NCBI GenBank assembly: GCA_018623155.1
Contig: JAAZVZ010000005.1
Span: 62,001 to 126,000, forward strand
DNA: 64,000 nt
Reading direction: 5' to 3'
DNA from: Glaciecola sp.
Lineage (GTDB): Bacteria; Pseudomonadota; Gammaproteobacteria; Enterobacterales; Alteromonadaceae
This document shows positions 38,701-48,708 of this stretch, piece by piece; the stretch's first letter is position 1; every line of letters begins with the position of its first letter. Below the pieces are notes generated by a model. That model was not told the DNA's origin. It ran no database searches and saw only the letters and a program-made list of their open reading frames with translations. The translations under genes and the position numbers were made by a program.

Positions 38701-40642
38701 GTATCTGTTTATGATATCTTCTGGCCAAGTCTCGTTGTAGTCGGAATTCTTTATCAAGCAACGGACTCAACCGATTCGTTTTAGCACTTCGTGTTGTGTC
38801 GAGATTTAGATTATCCCACCAGCTTCTTCCAACGAACATAGATTGAGGTTCGGGCAAGGTATCTTGAATAGCTCTAGGGTTTAACTCTGGATAAATTCGA
38901 TCAACAGTAAAAGCCACTCTTGATTGTAACTCAGCCGCATTAAAGCGATTGCGTTCCCCCCAAACCACGGTTAATTGTGGGTCAATCTCTCTTGAAGCTG
39001 TGACTGCAATATCTGAATCAGCATCTAATCGATATTTCATCATGAATTTCTCGAATAAACTCGCATAATCTTCACGAGTTGTGTAGTAATTGTAAAACCC
39101 TGTCGCAGCATCACTGGTAAATTCCGTTGCCACATCACTCGCGGTCGTATTTCGTTGTGCTTCGGTGGCATCTTGCCCTCCAAAATTGACTTGGGCTAAT
39201 GCCTTCATTTGACTTGAACGCAACGGTAATGTGTTATCAAGCGCATCAGAGTCTGGGTCGCGTTCACCATTGATCACGGAAAGAGGGGTTTCACTACCTC
39301 GCAAAGACGCCCAGGTCGAAGGAGCAAAGAAATCATTCGCATGACCTAATTCGTGGTACATTAACCATGAAATATCACCTTCTAAGTCGACAAAACTGCG
39401 ACTTGCTCTTTCGTTAATTGGATAACTTCCCGCAGGGTAATATTGATTATTTTTGACATAACGCCACGGCATAATAAATTGAAGTTCAGCACCAAAACCC
39501 GCACGGTAATCTGGTGCTTCGTTCAATGTGTCGCGCTCAACGGGTGTTAGCCAAAAGTTATCCGCGTCCAAATAGATTGCACCGGTTACAGCCCAGTAAA
39601 ACGATGGCCTGACTTCATAAGAAATTACCACTGCAGTTACCCCACGTAGTAGATTTAACATATCTTGACCCACGACCGAATCACGCAAGTATTGTTCAAA
39701 ACGCTCTCCCATCCATTGATGGGATACGAGTGTACGATTCAAAATATCCTCAATATCAGGTGTCATGGTTTCCATGCCAATTAAGGGTAACTCACTGAAG
39801 CGACAGGCGTTTGCGACCTGATTAGTGTATACACACCGTTCAATGGCTGATGCATGAGGTGAGTTGGGACGATAAGCAAACATATTTTCAGTTACTATAT
39901 TATCTGCATAGCGTGGAAAATACCCATCATCTAAATCGATTTCACTATTGCGAACGGCAATATACGCAACATCATTACCCGTCGTACCATCACTGTATGC
40001 TACTTGGGCCTCAACGCGGATGGCCGTGTCTTGTTCAACTCTCGGTGCGGTAAAAAAGATTCGGTTGTCTTGTTCGTCTACAGCACTTGGTGCAGGCAAC
40101 GTTTCGCCGGCTAAGTCCCAGGTGACATCACTGATTGTTTTTCCTGCTATGGGGTCGACTCGTAAAGAAACTCGCCCACCTTCAACTGCAGCATGATCGA
40201 GTCGTAACTTGGCACGTTGACTTGTGCTGATAGTATTAAATGAAATGTTTGCAGTGATCGATTGACTACTGCAACTTGAATCTCTTTCAGTAGTACAGGG
40301 CCTTGCCGACACTGCAAACTCATAAGTTCCAGGTTGGGGTACTTCGAACGCTAGTGTGTTGGTATGCATCGCTGGCGATTGAATGGTTGGGCCTGAAATC
40401 TGTTGCCATTGAATATTAACGAGCTTTGCTGAATTCGTTGGCATGGCGACAAGTGCTACCTGATCACCTACAGCGCCTTCATTGTCACCGAAAAAAGTCA
40501 CTCCGTTATTCTGACCAATACTGGAAAACTCTTGGCCACTGACAGGTGGTGGTTGAGGAGTTGGAGTAGGGGCCGAGCTATTTGAGCCACCCCCACATGC
40601 ACTGAGTATCAAAAAAAAGCTAAGCGGTAGGATCTTTTTCAT
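38681..40642 (-). CDS. Lipoprotein with HExxH metalloprotease-like motif and Ig-like repeats
   Basis: 653 residues. Lipobox LSAC (Cys16) then a Pro/Thr linker (20-40). Residues 40-235 look like two beta-sandwich (PKD/Ig-like) modules. The C-terminal part has WLMYHELGHANDFFAP (His430, Glu431, His434), the HExxH zinc motif followed by an Asp, as in gluzincin/metzincin-type peptidases, though a third zinc ligand is not identifiable by eye. It is probably an outer-membrane or surface protein. I do not recognise a named family. It lies in a conserved housekeeping block where such a gene is not usual; it overlaps hda (convergent) and DUF2069 (23 bp). Confidence 0.78.
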   Translation of the reverse strand: MKKILPLSFFLILSACGGGSNSSAPTPTPQPPPVSGQEFSSIGQNNGVTFFGDNEGAVGDQVALVAMPTNSAKLVNIQWQQISGPTIQSPAMHTNTLAFEVPQPGTYEFAVSARPCTTERDSSCSSQSITANISFNTISTSQRAKLRLDHAAVEGGRVSLRVDPIAGKTISDVTWDLAGETLPAPSAVDEQDNRIFFTAPRVEQDTAIRVEAQVAYSDGTTGNDVAYIAVRNSEIDLDDGYFPRYADNIVTENMFAYRPNSPHASAIERCVYTNQVANACRFSELPLIGMETMTPDIEDILNRTLVSHQWMGERFEQYLRDSVVGQDMLNLLRGVTAVVISYEVRPSFYWAVTGAIYLDADNFWLTPVERDTLNEAPDYRAGFGAELQFIMPWRYVKNNQYYPAGSYPINERASRSFVDLEGDISWLMYHELGHANDFFAPSTWASLRGSETPLSVINGERDPDSDALDNTLPLRSSQMKALAQVNFGGQDATEAQRNTTASDVATEFTSDAATGFYNYYTTREDYASLFEKFMMKYRLDADSDIAVTASREIDPQLTVVWGERNRFNAAELQSRVAFTVDRIYPELNPRAIQDTLPEPQSMFVGRSWWDNLNLDTTRSAKTNRLSPLLDKEFRLQRDLARRYHKQIPIPHAH

Positions 40643-41099
40643 TGTTTGTACCCTCGAATCGTTGTTTTTCTTCTTCCATAACAGACTTGAGTTTAGGTAA
40701 TGTTTGGCCTAACTCTTTTCCTCTTAGTCGAGCAAAATAGCTGCTACCTACAAACATCATTAAGCACAATACTATTTCAATTAATGCATACAGCCACTGT
40801 TCAGGGATTGAATACCATACAGTAATGCCATGCATCAAATATAACAAGACAATAAAACTTGCCCAAGCATGAGTGTAAGGTTTGCCTTGTATGATGCCTT
40901 TCGCTGGTAATAGCAAAGGCAATACATATACGATCAATATAAATGTAATAGTGTATGTGCGAGGTTCAACCAACAAAATATGCCAGAACATTACCCATAG
41001 TAATAACCCAAAGAAACCAATAAGGGCAAACTTTCTTGCGAGTGCCGTACTGGACGCCATTGGCATCGTATCATAACTGACTGTATGTTCATTGTGCAT
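40620..41099 (-). CDS. DUF2069 membrane protein
   Basis: 159 residues with four hydrophobic segments (about 27-45, 50-68, 80-98, 105-125) and a charged C-terminal tail. The family (DUF2069, predicted integral membrane) is found beside wrbA and yfgD in Alteromonadales and relatives. It abuts wrbA with a 1-bp overlap, so it is part of the yfgD-wrbA-DUF2069 unit. Function unknown. Confidence 0.8.
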   Translation of the reverse strand: MHNEHTVSYDTMPMASSTALARKFALIGFFGLLLWVMFWHILLVEPRTYTITFILIVYVLPLLLPAKGIIQGKPYTHAWASFIVLLYLMHGITVWYSIPEQWLYALIEIVLCLMMFVGSSYFARLRGKELGQTLPKLKSVMEEEKQRFEGTNNEKDPTA

Positions 41100-41692
41100 T
41101 ATGAAATCTCTTTTAGTGCTTTTGCTAATGTTGCTAAACGCTTTCCTTGGGCGATTGCCAACTCAGATTCAGCATCACTTAATTGGGTATTATGGTTGGT
41201 CGCAACATGAGTTACCCCATAAGGGGTTCCTCCGCTGAGTGTGGTATGCAAGGCAGGTTCAGAATAGGGTAACCCACATATCACCATGCCATGATGCATA
41301 AGAGGAATCTGCATTGATAACAAAGTGCTCTCCTGACCACCATGCATCGAACTGCTTGAACAAAACACACAAGCGGGTTTGTTAATTAGAGCGCCACTGA
41401 GCCATTGAGTTGATGTTTGGTCCAAGAAATATTTTACAGGAGCCGCCATATTACCAAAGCGCGTAGGACTCCCCAGTGCGAGGCCACTACATGCTGCTAG
41501 ATCTTCAAGGGATACAAAGGGAGGACCTGATTGAGGTATCGCTTCAGCCTGAGTGTCCAAATTATCTGAGACTCGAGGTATTTGTCGCAGTTTTGCTTCA
41601 ACGCCCATCGATTCAACACCTTGTGCGATTACTTCTGCCAAATACGCTGTACTGCCGTGTACCGAATAATAAGTGATAAGTATAGGTTTCAT
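41099..41692 (-). CDS. wrbA: NAD(P)H:quinone oxidoreductase, WrbA family flavoprotein
   Basis: 197 residues with the flavodoxin-like FMN loop LITYYSVHGSTAYLAEV, ALGSPTRFGNMAAPVKYFLD and SSSSMHGGQESTLLSMQIPLMHHGM, hallmark WrbA stretches. It reduces quinones by two electrons to avoid semiquinone radicals. The start overlaps yfgD/arsC by 4 bp. Confidence 0.93.
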   Translation of the reverse strand: MKPILITYYSVHGSTAYLAEVIAQGVESMGVEAKLRQIPRVSDNLDTQAEAIPQSGPPFVSLEDLAACSGLALGSPTRFGNMAAPVKYFLDQTSTQWLSGALINKPACVFCSSSSMHGGQESTLLSMQIPLMHHGMVICGLPYSEPALHTTLSGGTPYGVTHVATNHNTQLSDAESELAIAQGKRLATLAKALKEIS

Positions 41693-42042
41693 GAAAATAA
41701 GGTTAATACGTTCTCTGGTGGTCTGCCAATTATAGCTTTACCGTTATGTAGGACAATTGGCCGTTCAAGTAGTTTAGGGTGTTGCGTGATTGCTGTTATG
41801 AGCGTGTCATCATTACTTTCCATTGACAATCCGGCGACTTTGAACTCAGCTTCTTTGGGGCGCATCATTTTTAGTGCGTTATCTATTCCCAAGCAATCTT
41901 GAAGGTGTTTGAGCGTAGTCACATCTAGAGGGTGCTTGAGATATTCTACTACCTCAAAAGCCACGCCTTGCTCCTCTAATAAAGCTAAAGTTTGACGTGA
42001 CTTGGAGCAACGAGGATTATGATAAATGATTGTGTTTTTCAT
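41689..42042 (-). CDS. ArsC-family protein (YfgD type arsenate reductase-like)
   Basis: 117 residues with HNPRCSKSR (Cys12 as reactive residue) and the C-terminal ERPIVLHNGKAIIGRPPENVL typical of ArsC/Spx thioredoxin-fold proteins. Position near bepA and hda corresponds to yfgD in E. coli. True arsenate reduction is not shown; arsenic-resistance partners are absent. First gene of the unit that continues into wrbA. Confidence 0.9.
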   Translation of the reverse strand: MKNTIIYHNPRCSKSRQTLALLEEQGVAFEVVEYLKHPLDVTTLKHLQDCLGIDNALKMMRPKEAEFKVAGLSMESNDDTLITAITQHPKLLERPIVLHNGKAIIGRPPENVLTLFS

Positions 42043-42100
42043 AATAATTGTTCATATTAAAAACTTAGACACAATATAAACTACGAAGAAAAGAACAACA

Positions 42101-42580
42101 ATGAACAAGTCGAATTTGATTATTTTTGTGGTGGCTTTAGTTGCCATGCTTAGTGGGATATGGGTTTACCAACATCAGCGAGGAGATTTTTATGACCTAG
42201 ATGAAACAGCCTACCGCTGGTCACAACTTAATCAAGAAACGCTTATTGTGAACTATTTTGCAGAATGGTGCGCGCCATGCATAAAAGAAATACCTGAGCT
42301 CAACGCACTACATGGTTGGATACAGCAACAACCCAAAATGACGTTTATTGCAGTGAGTTATGACGCATTAAGCACTGCAGAACTAGACGAGATCAGACGC
42401 AAATACGATATGCAGTTTGCCCTAGTTGCAGAGCCTGGGGAGCACTTCCCGATTGCTAAGCCGAACTATTTACCCGCAACATTTATTGTTAATAAAGGAG
42501 TGTTACATGGACCGTTACTTGGCGAACAAACCTTTCAAACACTCAAAAATGCCATAGAAGAAGTTATGTCCAAACATTGA
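42101..42580 (+). CDS. Thioredoxin-like membrane-anchored protein (TlpA/ResA type)
   Basis: 159 residues, one N-terminal hydrophobic anchor (about 5-23) and a thioredoxin fold with AEWCAPCIKEIPELN (CxxC) and a cis-Pro in NYLPATFIVNKG. This is the architecture of periplasmic thiol-disulfide oxidoreductases. It is single and divergent from yfgD, so its target (for example cytochrome c maturation or general reduction) cannot be stated. Confidence 0.85.
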   Translation: MNKSNLIIFVVALVAMLSGIWVYQHQRGDFYDLDETAYRWSQLNQETLIVNYFAEWCAPCIKEIPELNALHGWIQQQPKMTFIAVSYDALSTAELDEIRRKYDMQFALVAEPGEHFPIAKPNYLPATFIVNKGVLHGPLLGEQTFQTLKNAIEEVMSKH

Positions 42581-42585
42581 AGCGA

Positions 42586-44088
42586 CTATGTATTTACAAG
42601 CGTCTTCATGCGCTCTTCACTGGCTCTAAACTGCTCCATCCGTGCACGCATCCGTTGTTTAATTAAATGTGATTCGGCATAGTTTAGAGCAAATTGAAGT
42701 TCCTCGATTGCTCTGCGATAAGCACCTAAAAGATAATACCATTCCGCATTGGCTTGATGCATGAACATAGGGGACTGTAGACTCGCATGAGCATTGGATA
42801 ATAAACGCCAACCTAATGTACTCTCTGGATGCACCATCACAAAATCTTTTAATAAATCAACAGCAGCTTGTGATTGGTTTGCTTCGATATATTGATTTGC
42901 GTAATTGAGTAAAATAACTGGATTGTTGGGCATCGCATTGTTGAGTGGTGCGAGAAGGTTTTGGGCTTCAGTAAACTGGCCTAAGCCAATATAGATATCA
43001 GTTAAAGCATCAATATACGCATAATTTTCAGGATCTTTTTGCCACAAAGGCAATAGGTAAGCCAGTGCTTGTGAATATTCATCTTTGCGCATGTGAGCAA
43101 TCGCCAAACCGTAGTAGGCCGCTTCAGGTAAAATGGTTTGTTTTTTTAATTGCTCTTCAAACCAAGTGATATTGTAATTTGCGGTATGAAAATAACGGGC
43201 AGCAATGCGTGCTTTTATTAAGTGAAATGCTAAACTGGAAGGCCTATTTTTTGAAGGTAAGTTGGCCGCGCGATTTCTCGCTTCAGCTGAACGAGTTGTT
43301 GATACAGGGTGAGTCAACAAAAATGCTGGTGGCTTCGAACCCCAACGTGTTTGCTCCGTCATTTTGTCAAAAAAGCGAGCAGCGGCATATGGATCAAAGC
43401 CACTTTCAGCTAGGATACGAATACCAATACGATCGGCTTCTTTTTCATTACCTCGTGTGTAGTTAATAGACTGCTGAATTGCAGCACCTTGCCCAGCATA
43501 AATTGCCGCCATCCCAGCTTGCGGAGACGCCATCATCAGGATAGCACCACCAATCATCGAAGCAATTTGTAAGGGCGAGGCTTTTTCTTGGGCAGCCATA
43601 CGTCGCACAATATGACGTTGAGTGACATGGGCTATCTCGTGAGCAAGAACCGCAGCGAGTTCAGCTTCATCATCAGCGTGATAGAACAACCCTGTATGTA
43701 TCCCAATATGTCCACCAAAAAAGGCAAAAGCATTGATACTCTGATTATTCACAACAAAAAAGGTAAACGGGAACTTGGTATTATCAGCATGAATCACTAG
43801 TTCATTACCAATACTTTGAATATATTGTTGCACGACAGGGTCTTGTAATACCGCATTTTGACCGCGTAATTGGGAAAAATACACTCGACCGATTTCCACC
43901 TCATCTTGCAGTGACAATGTGTTGGCTGCGACTACGCCAATTTCGGGAAGAATATTTTTGTTATTTGCATGTGCAAAGGCACGATTCATTGCAACGAGAC
44001 TGACAGTCAAAGTCAGTACACACGTAATAGACATGTAACATAGAAAACGTAAACGATTAATGAACAGTTTGTGCAAAGGTTTCTCCAA
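42586..44088 (-). CDS. bepA: Periplasmic metalloprotease/chaperone BepA
   Basis: 500 residues. Signal-type N-terminus (about 15-40), then an M48 peptidase domain with LAAVLAHEIAHVTQRH (His150, Glu151, His154) and the third ligand region NEKEADRIGIRILAESGFDP, then a C-terminal TPR domain (about 330-490). BepA assists LptD and beta-barrel assembly and degrades stalled intermediates. In E. coli it lies with yfgD and perM as here. Confidence 0.95.
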   Translation of the reverse strand: MEKPLHKLFINRLRFLCYMSITCVLTLTVSLVAMNRAFAHANNKNILPEIGVVAANTLSLQDEVEIGRVYFSQLRGQNAVLQDPVVQQYIQSIGNELVIHADNTKFPFTFFVVNNQSINAFAFFGGHIGIHTGLFYHADDEAELAAVLAHEIAHVTQRHIVRRMAAQEKASPLQIASMIGGAILMMASPQAGMAAIYAGQGAAIQQSINYTRGNEKEADRIGIRILAESGFDPYAAARFFDKMTEQTRWGSKPPAFLLTHPVSTTRSAEARNRAANLPSKNRPSSLAFHLIKARIAARYFHTANYNITWFEEQLKKQTILPEAAYYGLAIAHMRKDEYSQALAYLLPLWQKDPENYAYIDALTDIYIGLGQFTEAQNLLAPLNNAMPNNPVILLNYANQYIEANQSQAAVDLLKDFVMVHPESTLGWRLLSNAHASLQSPMFMHQANAEWYYLLGAYRRAIEELQFALNYAESHLIKQRMRARMEQFRASEERMKTLVNT

Positions 44089-44209
44089 ATGACCTACCTA
44101 AAGACGATAATGTCTAAAAATAGTTCAATAAAAAATCACTTAGATACTAGTGTGTTGAGCAAAGAAACTTTACACTATTGTCAGTTAAGACAAAAGGGTT
44201 CTTCATGCA

Positions 44210-45304
44210 ATGCTTTCAATGATTGGTAAATGGTACGAGAAAACATTTTCAGATCCTGACGCACTAATGCTGCTCATTCTGATCATTGTACTGAGTGCAA
44301 TGTTAGTGTTACTAGGCGGTTATTTAATGCCGGTATTAGTGGCCATCGCCTTAGCTTACTTACTTGAGGGGGCAGTGCAACGCGTTGAAGAATACGCACC
44401 GTCTCGATTACTTGCAACCTGTGCGGTCATGCTAGGGTTTATCGGGTTTATGATTATCAGTCTAATCAGCATCGTTCCGACCATTAGCCAACAAACCCTT
44501 AATTTTTTCGAAGAAGCCCCGAGTTTGTGGCAACAACTTCAAGCTTGGATGTTAACGTTACCCAATGCTTATCCAGAAATCGTACAAGCAGAGCAAATTC
44601 AGTCGATTAACAATGAAATCAACCAAAAAGTGGTTGGTGCATCTGAAGCGTTGATCAGTATGTCTTTTGCCTCGCTAGTGGGTATAGGCGCCATGTTGGT
44701 GTATGTCATCTTGGTCCCTTTAATGATGTTTTTTATGCTGAAAGACAAACAAGTACTTATGGACAATATTGGTACGTTGCTCCCTAATGAGCGCCGCTTG
44801 ATTCGGCAGGTGAGCAGTGAAATGAATGTTCAAATTGGTAATTATATCCGCGGCAAGGTGATTGAAATTTTAATTGTTGGCGCAGTGTCTTGTGTCACCT
44901 TTGCGATGATGGATTTGCGCTATGCGATGTTGCTTGGGGTATTAGTCGGTTTGTCTGTCGTCATCCCATATATAGGCGCTGCGGTAGTGACTATACCTGT
45001 TGCGCTTGTGGCATTCATTCAATGGGGCTTCGGTGCTGAATTTGGCTACTTGATGTTGGCGTATTTTATTATCCAAGCTTTAGACGGTAATTTGTTGGTC
45101 CCGATTTTGTTCTCCGAGGCCGTCAGTTTACACCCACTGTATATCATCATTGCTGTGCTATTTTTTGGTGGGTTATGGGGATTTTGGGGAGTGTTTTTCG
45201 CCATTCCTTTAGCTACTTTGGTCAAAGCATTATTCAATGCGTGGTCAACACCGGTAAAAGGACCGAATGTTGACCCATGCGATGAAATGTCAGATAACAC
45301 TTAA
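44210..45304 (+). CDS. perM: AI-2E family transporter PerM
   Basis: 364 residues with about eight membrane segments (first pair at 15-55, several in 145-180 and 205-320). The family signatures PTISQQTLNF, VPLMMFFMLKDK, VIPYIGAAVVTIPVALVAFIQWG and GFWGVFFAIPLATLVKALFNAW are present. PerM is a permease of unknown cargo. It overlaps the convergent bcp gene by 4 bp. Confidence 0.92.
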   Translation: MLSMIGKWYEKTFSDPDALMLLILIIVLSAMLVLLGGYLMPVLVAIALAYLLEGAVQRVEEYAPSRLLATCAVMLGFIGFMIISLISIVPTISQQTLNFFEEAPSLWQQLQAWMLTLPNAYPEIVQAEQIQSINNEINQKVVGASEALISMSFASLVGIGAMLVYVILVPLMMFFMLKDKQVLMDNIGTLLPNERRLIRQVSSEMNVQIGNYIRGKVIEILIVGAVSCVTFAMMDLRYAMLLGVLVGLSVVIPYIGAAVVTIPVALVAFIQWGFGAEFGYLMLAYFIIQALDGNLLVPILFSEAVSLHPLYIIIAVLFFGGLWGFWGVFFAIPLATLVKALFNAWSTPVKGPNVDPCDEMSDNT

Positions 45305-45765
45305 CTCTTTAAATAATCTAAGACGACTTCGTGATGGTCTTTGGTTTTGAATTTATCAAAGACCTTTTCAACATTGCCGTTTTCGTCAATTAAAAAAGAT
45401 ATACGGTGGATACCATCGTACTCTTTACCCATGAACTTTTTAGGCCCCCACACACCAAAAGCATCGGCTATTTGATGGTTTTCATCACTTAATAGAGTGA
45501 AATTTAATGATTCTTTTTCGATAAACTTAGGAAGGCGTTTCACTGGATCTGGGCTGATACCAAAAACGACGACATTGTGAGCGTCTAATTCTGCTTTGAC
45601 ATCACGCAAATTTTGCGCCTGCACTGTACAACCAGGCGTCATGGCTTTTGGATAAAAATACACGAGTACTTTTTTGCCCTCGTAGTCACTTAATTTAATG
45701 ATGTTGTCGTCTTGATCCGCTAACTCAAATTGCGGGGCAGGATTGCCTTCAGCAAGAAATTGCAT
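45301..45765 (-). CDS. bcp: Peroxiredoxin, Bcp/PrxQ family
   Basis: 154 residues with peroxidatic Cys46 in YFYPKAMTPGCTVQAQNLRD. The usual resolving Cys five residues later is Gln here, so it should act as a 1-Cys or differently resolved enzyme. DENHQIADAFGVWGPKKFMG and the C-terminal DHHEVVLDYLK are typical of Bcp. It removes peroxides with thiol reductants. It is divergent from dapA. Confidence 0.93.
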   Translation of the reverse strand: MQFLAEGNPAPQFELADQDDNIIKLSDYEGKKVLVYFYPKAMTPGCTVQAQNLRDVKAELDAHNVVVFGISPDPVKRLPKFIEKESLNFTLLSDENHQIADAFGVWGPKKFMGKEYDGIHRISFLIDENGNVEKVFDKFKTKDHHEVVLDYLKS

Positions 45766-45903
45766 AGTATTACTCCAAAATGGTTTATTTAGTCTAGTTT
45801 ACACTGAAAAAGCTTTGAGAGATCAGTTCATTTTGACTTTTGTCCTATTGCTTACACAACTTGGAATCGGTAAGATCGACGACTTGATTTTTTGGAGCTC
45901 AAT

Positions 45904-46785
45904 ATGTTTAAAGGTAGTTTTGTAGCGTTGGTTACCCCAATGACAGAATCTGGTGATGTGGATTTTGATGCACTCAACGCGTTAGTCGAATGGCATATCG
46001 AACAAGGTACACATGGCATCGTATCGGTAGGTACGACAGGAGAATCAGCTACCCTCTCGTTTGCGCAGCACATTGCCGTTATCAAAGCGACAGTGAAAGC
46101 CATAGCTGGTCGTTGTATGTGTATTGCTGGTAGTGGTGCAAACTCAACGGAAGAGGCCATTTATTTGCAAGACCAAATGGCAGGACTTGGAATTGATGGA
46201 TATTTAAGCGTTGTGCCTTATTATAACAAACCTCAACAAGCTGGTTTGTTGGCCCATTTTTCAGCACTTGCAGATGCTGCAAAACTGCCTATTTTGTTAT
46301 ATAACGTTCCTTCGCGAACCGTAGTTGACATCTCTGATGAAGTGGTCGCTCAATTAGCAGAACATCCGATGATTGTTGGGATCAAAGATGCAACAGGTGA
46401 TTTGACACGTCTAGCTAATCTCCGCAAAGTTTGTCCAGAGGACTTCTTGATTATGAGTGGTGATGATAGTTCAGGTGCTGCTTTCATGACTCAAGGTGGG
46501 GATGGTGTTATTTCTGTTACCGCCAATATTGTGCCCAAACAAATGAAATTAATGTGTGAAGCGGCATTATCAGGTAATATAGATGAAGCATTTGCAATCG
46601 ATGCACAGATTGAAAGATTGCACAGTGATTTATTTGTAGAAGCCAACCCAGTGATGCCTAAATGGTGTTTGTTCAAGATGGGCAAAATTGCATCACCGAC
46701 GTTACGACTTCCTCTAGTGTTGCCGGAACTTTCTAGTCAGAGTACAATCGAAAGCACATTACGAGACTATCACTTAATTTCATAA
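45904..46785 (+). CDS. dapA: 4-hydroxy-tetrahydrodipicolinate synthase
   Basis: First committed step of lysine/diaminopimelate synthesis: condenses pyruvate with aspartate semialdehyde. The ATG at 45904 has GGAG upstream and gives the standard 293 residues. LVTPMTESGDVDF, GTTGESATLS, VPYYNKPQQAGL, LLYNVPSRT and the Schiff-base lysine in VGIKDATGDL are all seen. It is followed 28 bp later by bamC. Confidence 0.96.
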   Translation: MFKGSFVALVTPMTESGDVDFDALNALVEWHIEQGTHGIVSVGTTGESATLSFAQHIAVIKATVKAIAGRCMCIAGSGANSTEEAIYLQDQMAGLGIDGYLSVVPYYNKPQQAGLLAHFSALADAAKLPILLYNVPSRTVVDISDEVVAQLAEHPMIVGIKDATGDLTRLANLRKVCPEDFLIMSGDDSSGAAFMTQGGDGVISVTANIVPKQMKLMCEAALSGNIDEAFAIDAQIERLHSDLFVEANPVMPKWCLFKMGKIASPTLRLPLVLPELSSQSTIESTLRDYHLIS

Positions 46786-46812
46786 GAATTAATACAATAA
46801 TAAAGGGTCATT

Positions 46813-47922
46813 ATGCGACAACCCACACAGCGAGTTTTGCTCGGTTTATGTGTTTCATGTGTATTGTTTGCTTGCTCAAGTGTTGATGAGCGTCGTGCAG
46901 CATCTGGGAGCAAAGCTTATTTAGACACGCCAGCGCCAAAACCTTTACTCATTCCCGATGGGTTAGACAAGCCTAGTACTAACACCGATTATCAAATCCC
47001 TACCATCAGTAGTGAAGCAACTGGCCTTTATGGTGATGATTTACCCGTTGTTGCACCTGCATTGGTGTTGGCAACGGCACAAGGCACGTACCTTGAAGAA
47101 GCAGATACTTTTACGTCTGCAATATTTGATAAACTAGATAGTAAAGACAATATTCGTGATTTGGTGATAGAGAGAATTTCTTCTCATCTGTTTAACCAAA
47201 ACATTGCTTTTACTGTTCCAAATCAAGCGGGAAATACCATTTTAACTGATTGGATTTTATCCAACGAAACAGGGGACAAAGCTTGGTATGATTTTGGTGA
47301 AACAAAACAACAAGTCGGCAAACGATTTCAATTAAATATTGAACCAGCGTCCCACGGCCGAACGGCACGTTTGAATGTAATATTGACAGACTTAGTTGTG
47401 GGCGATGAGCAAGACTTGGTTGATGGGCTCGACCCATTTTTAAAACGAGAGCTAGAAGCTGAGTTGTTAAACGGAATTATTCGTCAGTATTCATTAGAAC
47501 AAAAAATAGAAAGTCAGCAACGTCTTGCACAAATTCGCTCAGGAATAACCGCTGAACTCGGTTTTGATGCTGATGGGAATGGTGCAATTATTTTGTCGTC
47601 TGAATACGATATTGTTTGGCCAAAATTTCAATTGGTTTTACGTAAGTTAGGTTTCAATGTTAAAGATTTAGACAAATCAAACGGCCTTGTCTTTGTGAGC
47701 TACCAGTCATCTGAAAGCACTTGGTTTAGTGGTTGGTTTAGCTCTAGCGATACATTGCCATTAACTGAAGATGATTACCGGATAACCGTCAATGCATTGA
47801 GCAGTAATAAAACCAGTATTACATTCAAGAATGAAGACAATCAGCCGTTTAGCGCGGCAAAAACATCAGAGATTTTCCCTATTATTGCGGAAAACTTCGC
47901 CCTTGATAATTTAGATATTTAA
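46813..47922 (+). CDS. bamC: Outer membrane assembly lipoprotein BamC
   Basis: 369 residues with lipoprotein signal [10 protein letters not shown] (lipobox LFAC), a short disordered lead, and helix-grip domains that include GLVFVSYQ near the C-terminus. BamC is an accessory subunit of the BAM beta-barrel assembly complex. Gene order dapA-bamC-purC is conserved in related bacteria. Sequence is diverged, so the call rests partly on context. Confidence 0.88.
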   Translation: MRQPTQRVLLGLCVSCVLFACSSVDERRAASGSKAYLDTPAPKPLLIPDGLDKPSTNTDYQIPTISSEATGLYGDDLPVVAPALVLATAQGTYLEEADTFTSAIFDKLDSKDNIRDLVIERISSHLFNQNIAFTVPNQAGNTILTDWILSNETGDKAWYDFGETKQQVGKRFQLNIEPASHGRTARLNVILTDLVVGDEQDLVDGLDPFLKRELEAELLNGIIRQYSLEQKIESQQRLAQIRSGITAELGFDADGNGAIILSSEYDIVWPKFQLVLRKLGFNVKDLDKSNGLVFVSYQSSESTWFSGWFSSSDTLPLTEDDYRITVNALSSNKTSITFKNEDNQPFSAAKTSEIFPIIAENFALDNLDI

Positions 47923-47933
47923 TCGAGCAACCT

Positions 47934-48647
47934 ATGCAAAAACTTGATGAACTATACCGTGGTAAAGCAAAAACTGTATTTCATACGGACAGTCCTGAAC
48001 ATTTAATTTTAGAATTTCGTAACGATACTTCAGCGTTCGATGGCGAAATAATTGAGCAACTTGATCGCAAGGGTGAGGTGAATAACAAGTTCAATCACTT
48101 TATTATGCAAAAGCTTGAAGCGGCTGGTGTACCTACGCAAGTGGAATCATTGCTATCTAACACTGAATGCGTAGTTAAAAAATTGGACATGATCCCAGTT
48201 GAGTGCGTGGTACGCAATTTCGCAGCGGGTTCTTTATGTCGTCGTCTAGGCGTTGAGGAAGGGATTGCACTAACTCCGCCAACGTTTGAATTTTTCTTAA
48301 AGAACGATGCGTTGCACGATCCTATGGTAAATGACTATCACATTATTGCTTTCGAATGGGCAACCCAAGCGCAAATTGACCAGATGAAAGCTTTAACATT
48401 TAAAGTAAATGATGTGTTGACGCAACTGTTTGATTCAGGTGATATGTTGTTGGTCGATTATAAACTAGAATTTGGTATTGATAGTCAGGGAAATATCGTA
48501 CTAGGCGATGAGTTCAGTCCAGATGGATGTCGTTTATGGGATAAAGAGACTCGTAACAAAATGGACAAAGACCGCTTCCGTCAAGGTTTAGGCTCTGTGG
48601 TAGAAACCTATATTGAGGTGGCTAAGCGTTTAGGCCTTGACTTGTAA
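47934..48647 (+). CDS. purC: Phosphoribosylaminoimidazole-succinocarboxamide synthase
   Basis: SAICAR synthase of the purine pathway, 237 residues. [55 protein letters not shown] and [13 protein letters not shown] are conserved family stretches. It starts 11 bp after bamC and ends in a clear terminator. Confidence 0.97.
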   Translation: MQKLDELYRGKAKTVFHTDSPEHLILEFRNDTSAFDGEIIEQLDRKGEVNNKFNHFIMQKLEAAGVPTQVESLLSNTECVVKKLDMIPVECVVRNFAAGSLCRRLGVEEGIALTPPTFEFFLKNDALHDPMVNDYHIIAFEWATQAQIDQMKALTFKVNDVLTQLFDSGDMLLVDYKLEFGIDSQGNIVLGDEFSPDGCRLWDKETRNKMDKDRFRQGLGSVVETYIEVAKRLGLDL

Positions 48648-48662
48648 CGCTATTGTAATCCC

Positions 48663-48690
48663 AAAAGCACCTTTTTTAAGGTGCTTTTTT
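48663..48690 (+). terminator. Rho-independent terminator after purC
   Basis: AAAAGCACCTT and AAGGTGCTTTT form an 11-bp stem around TTTT, followed by additional Ts, 16 bp after the purC stop. Confidence 0.85.
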
Positions 48691-48708
48691 ATGTTCCTTT
48701 TTGGTAAA

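Noticed and set aside
41689..42042. Arsenic resistance locus
   Set aside because: The ArsC-like protein is the YfgD type beside bepA and wrbA; no arsenite pump or ArsR is nearby.
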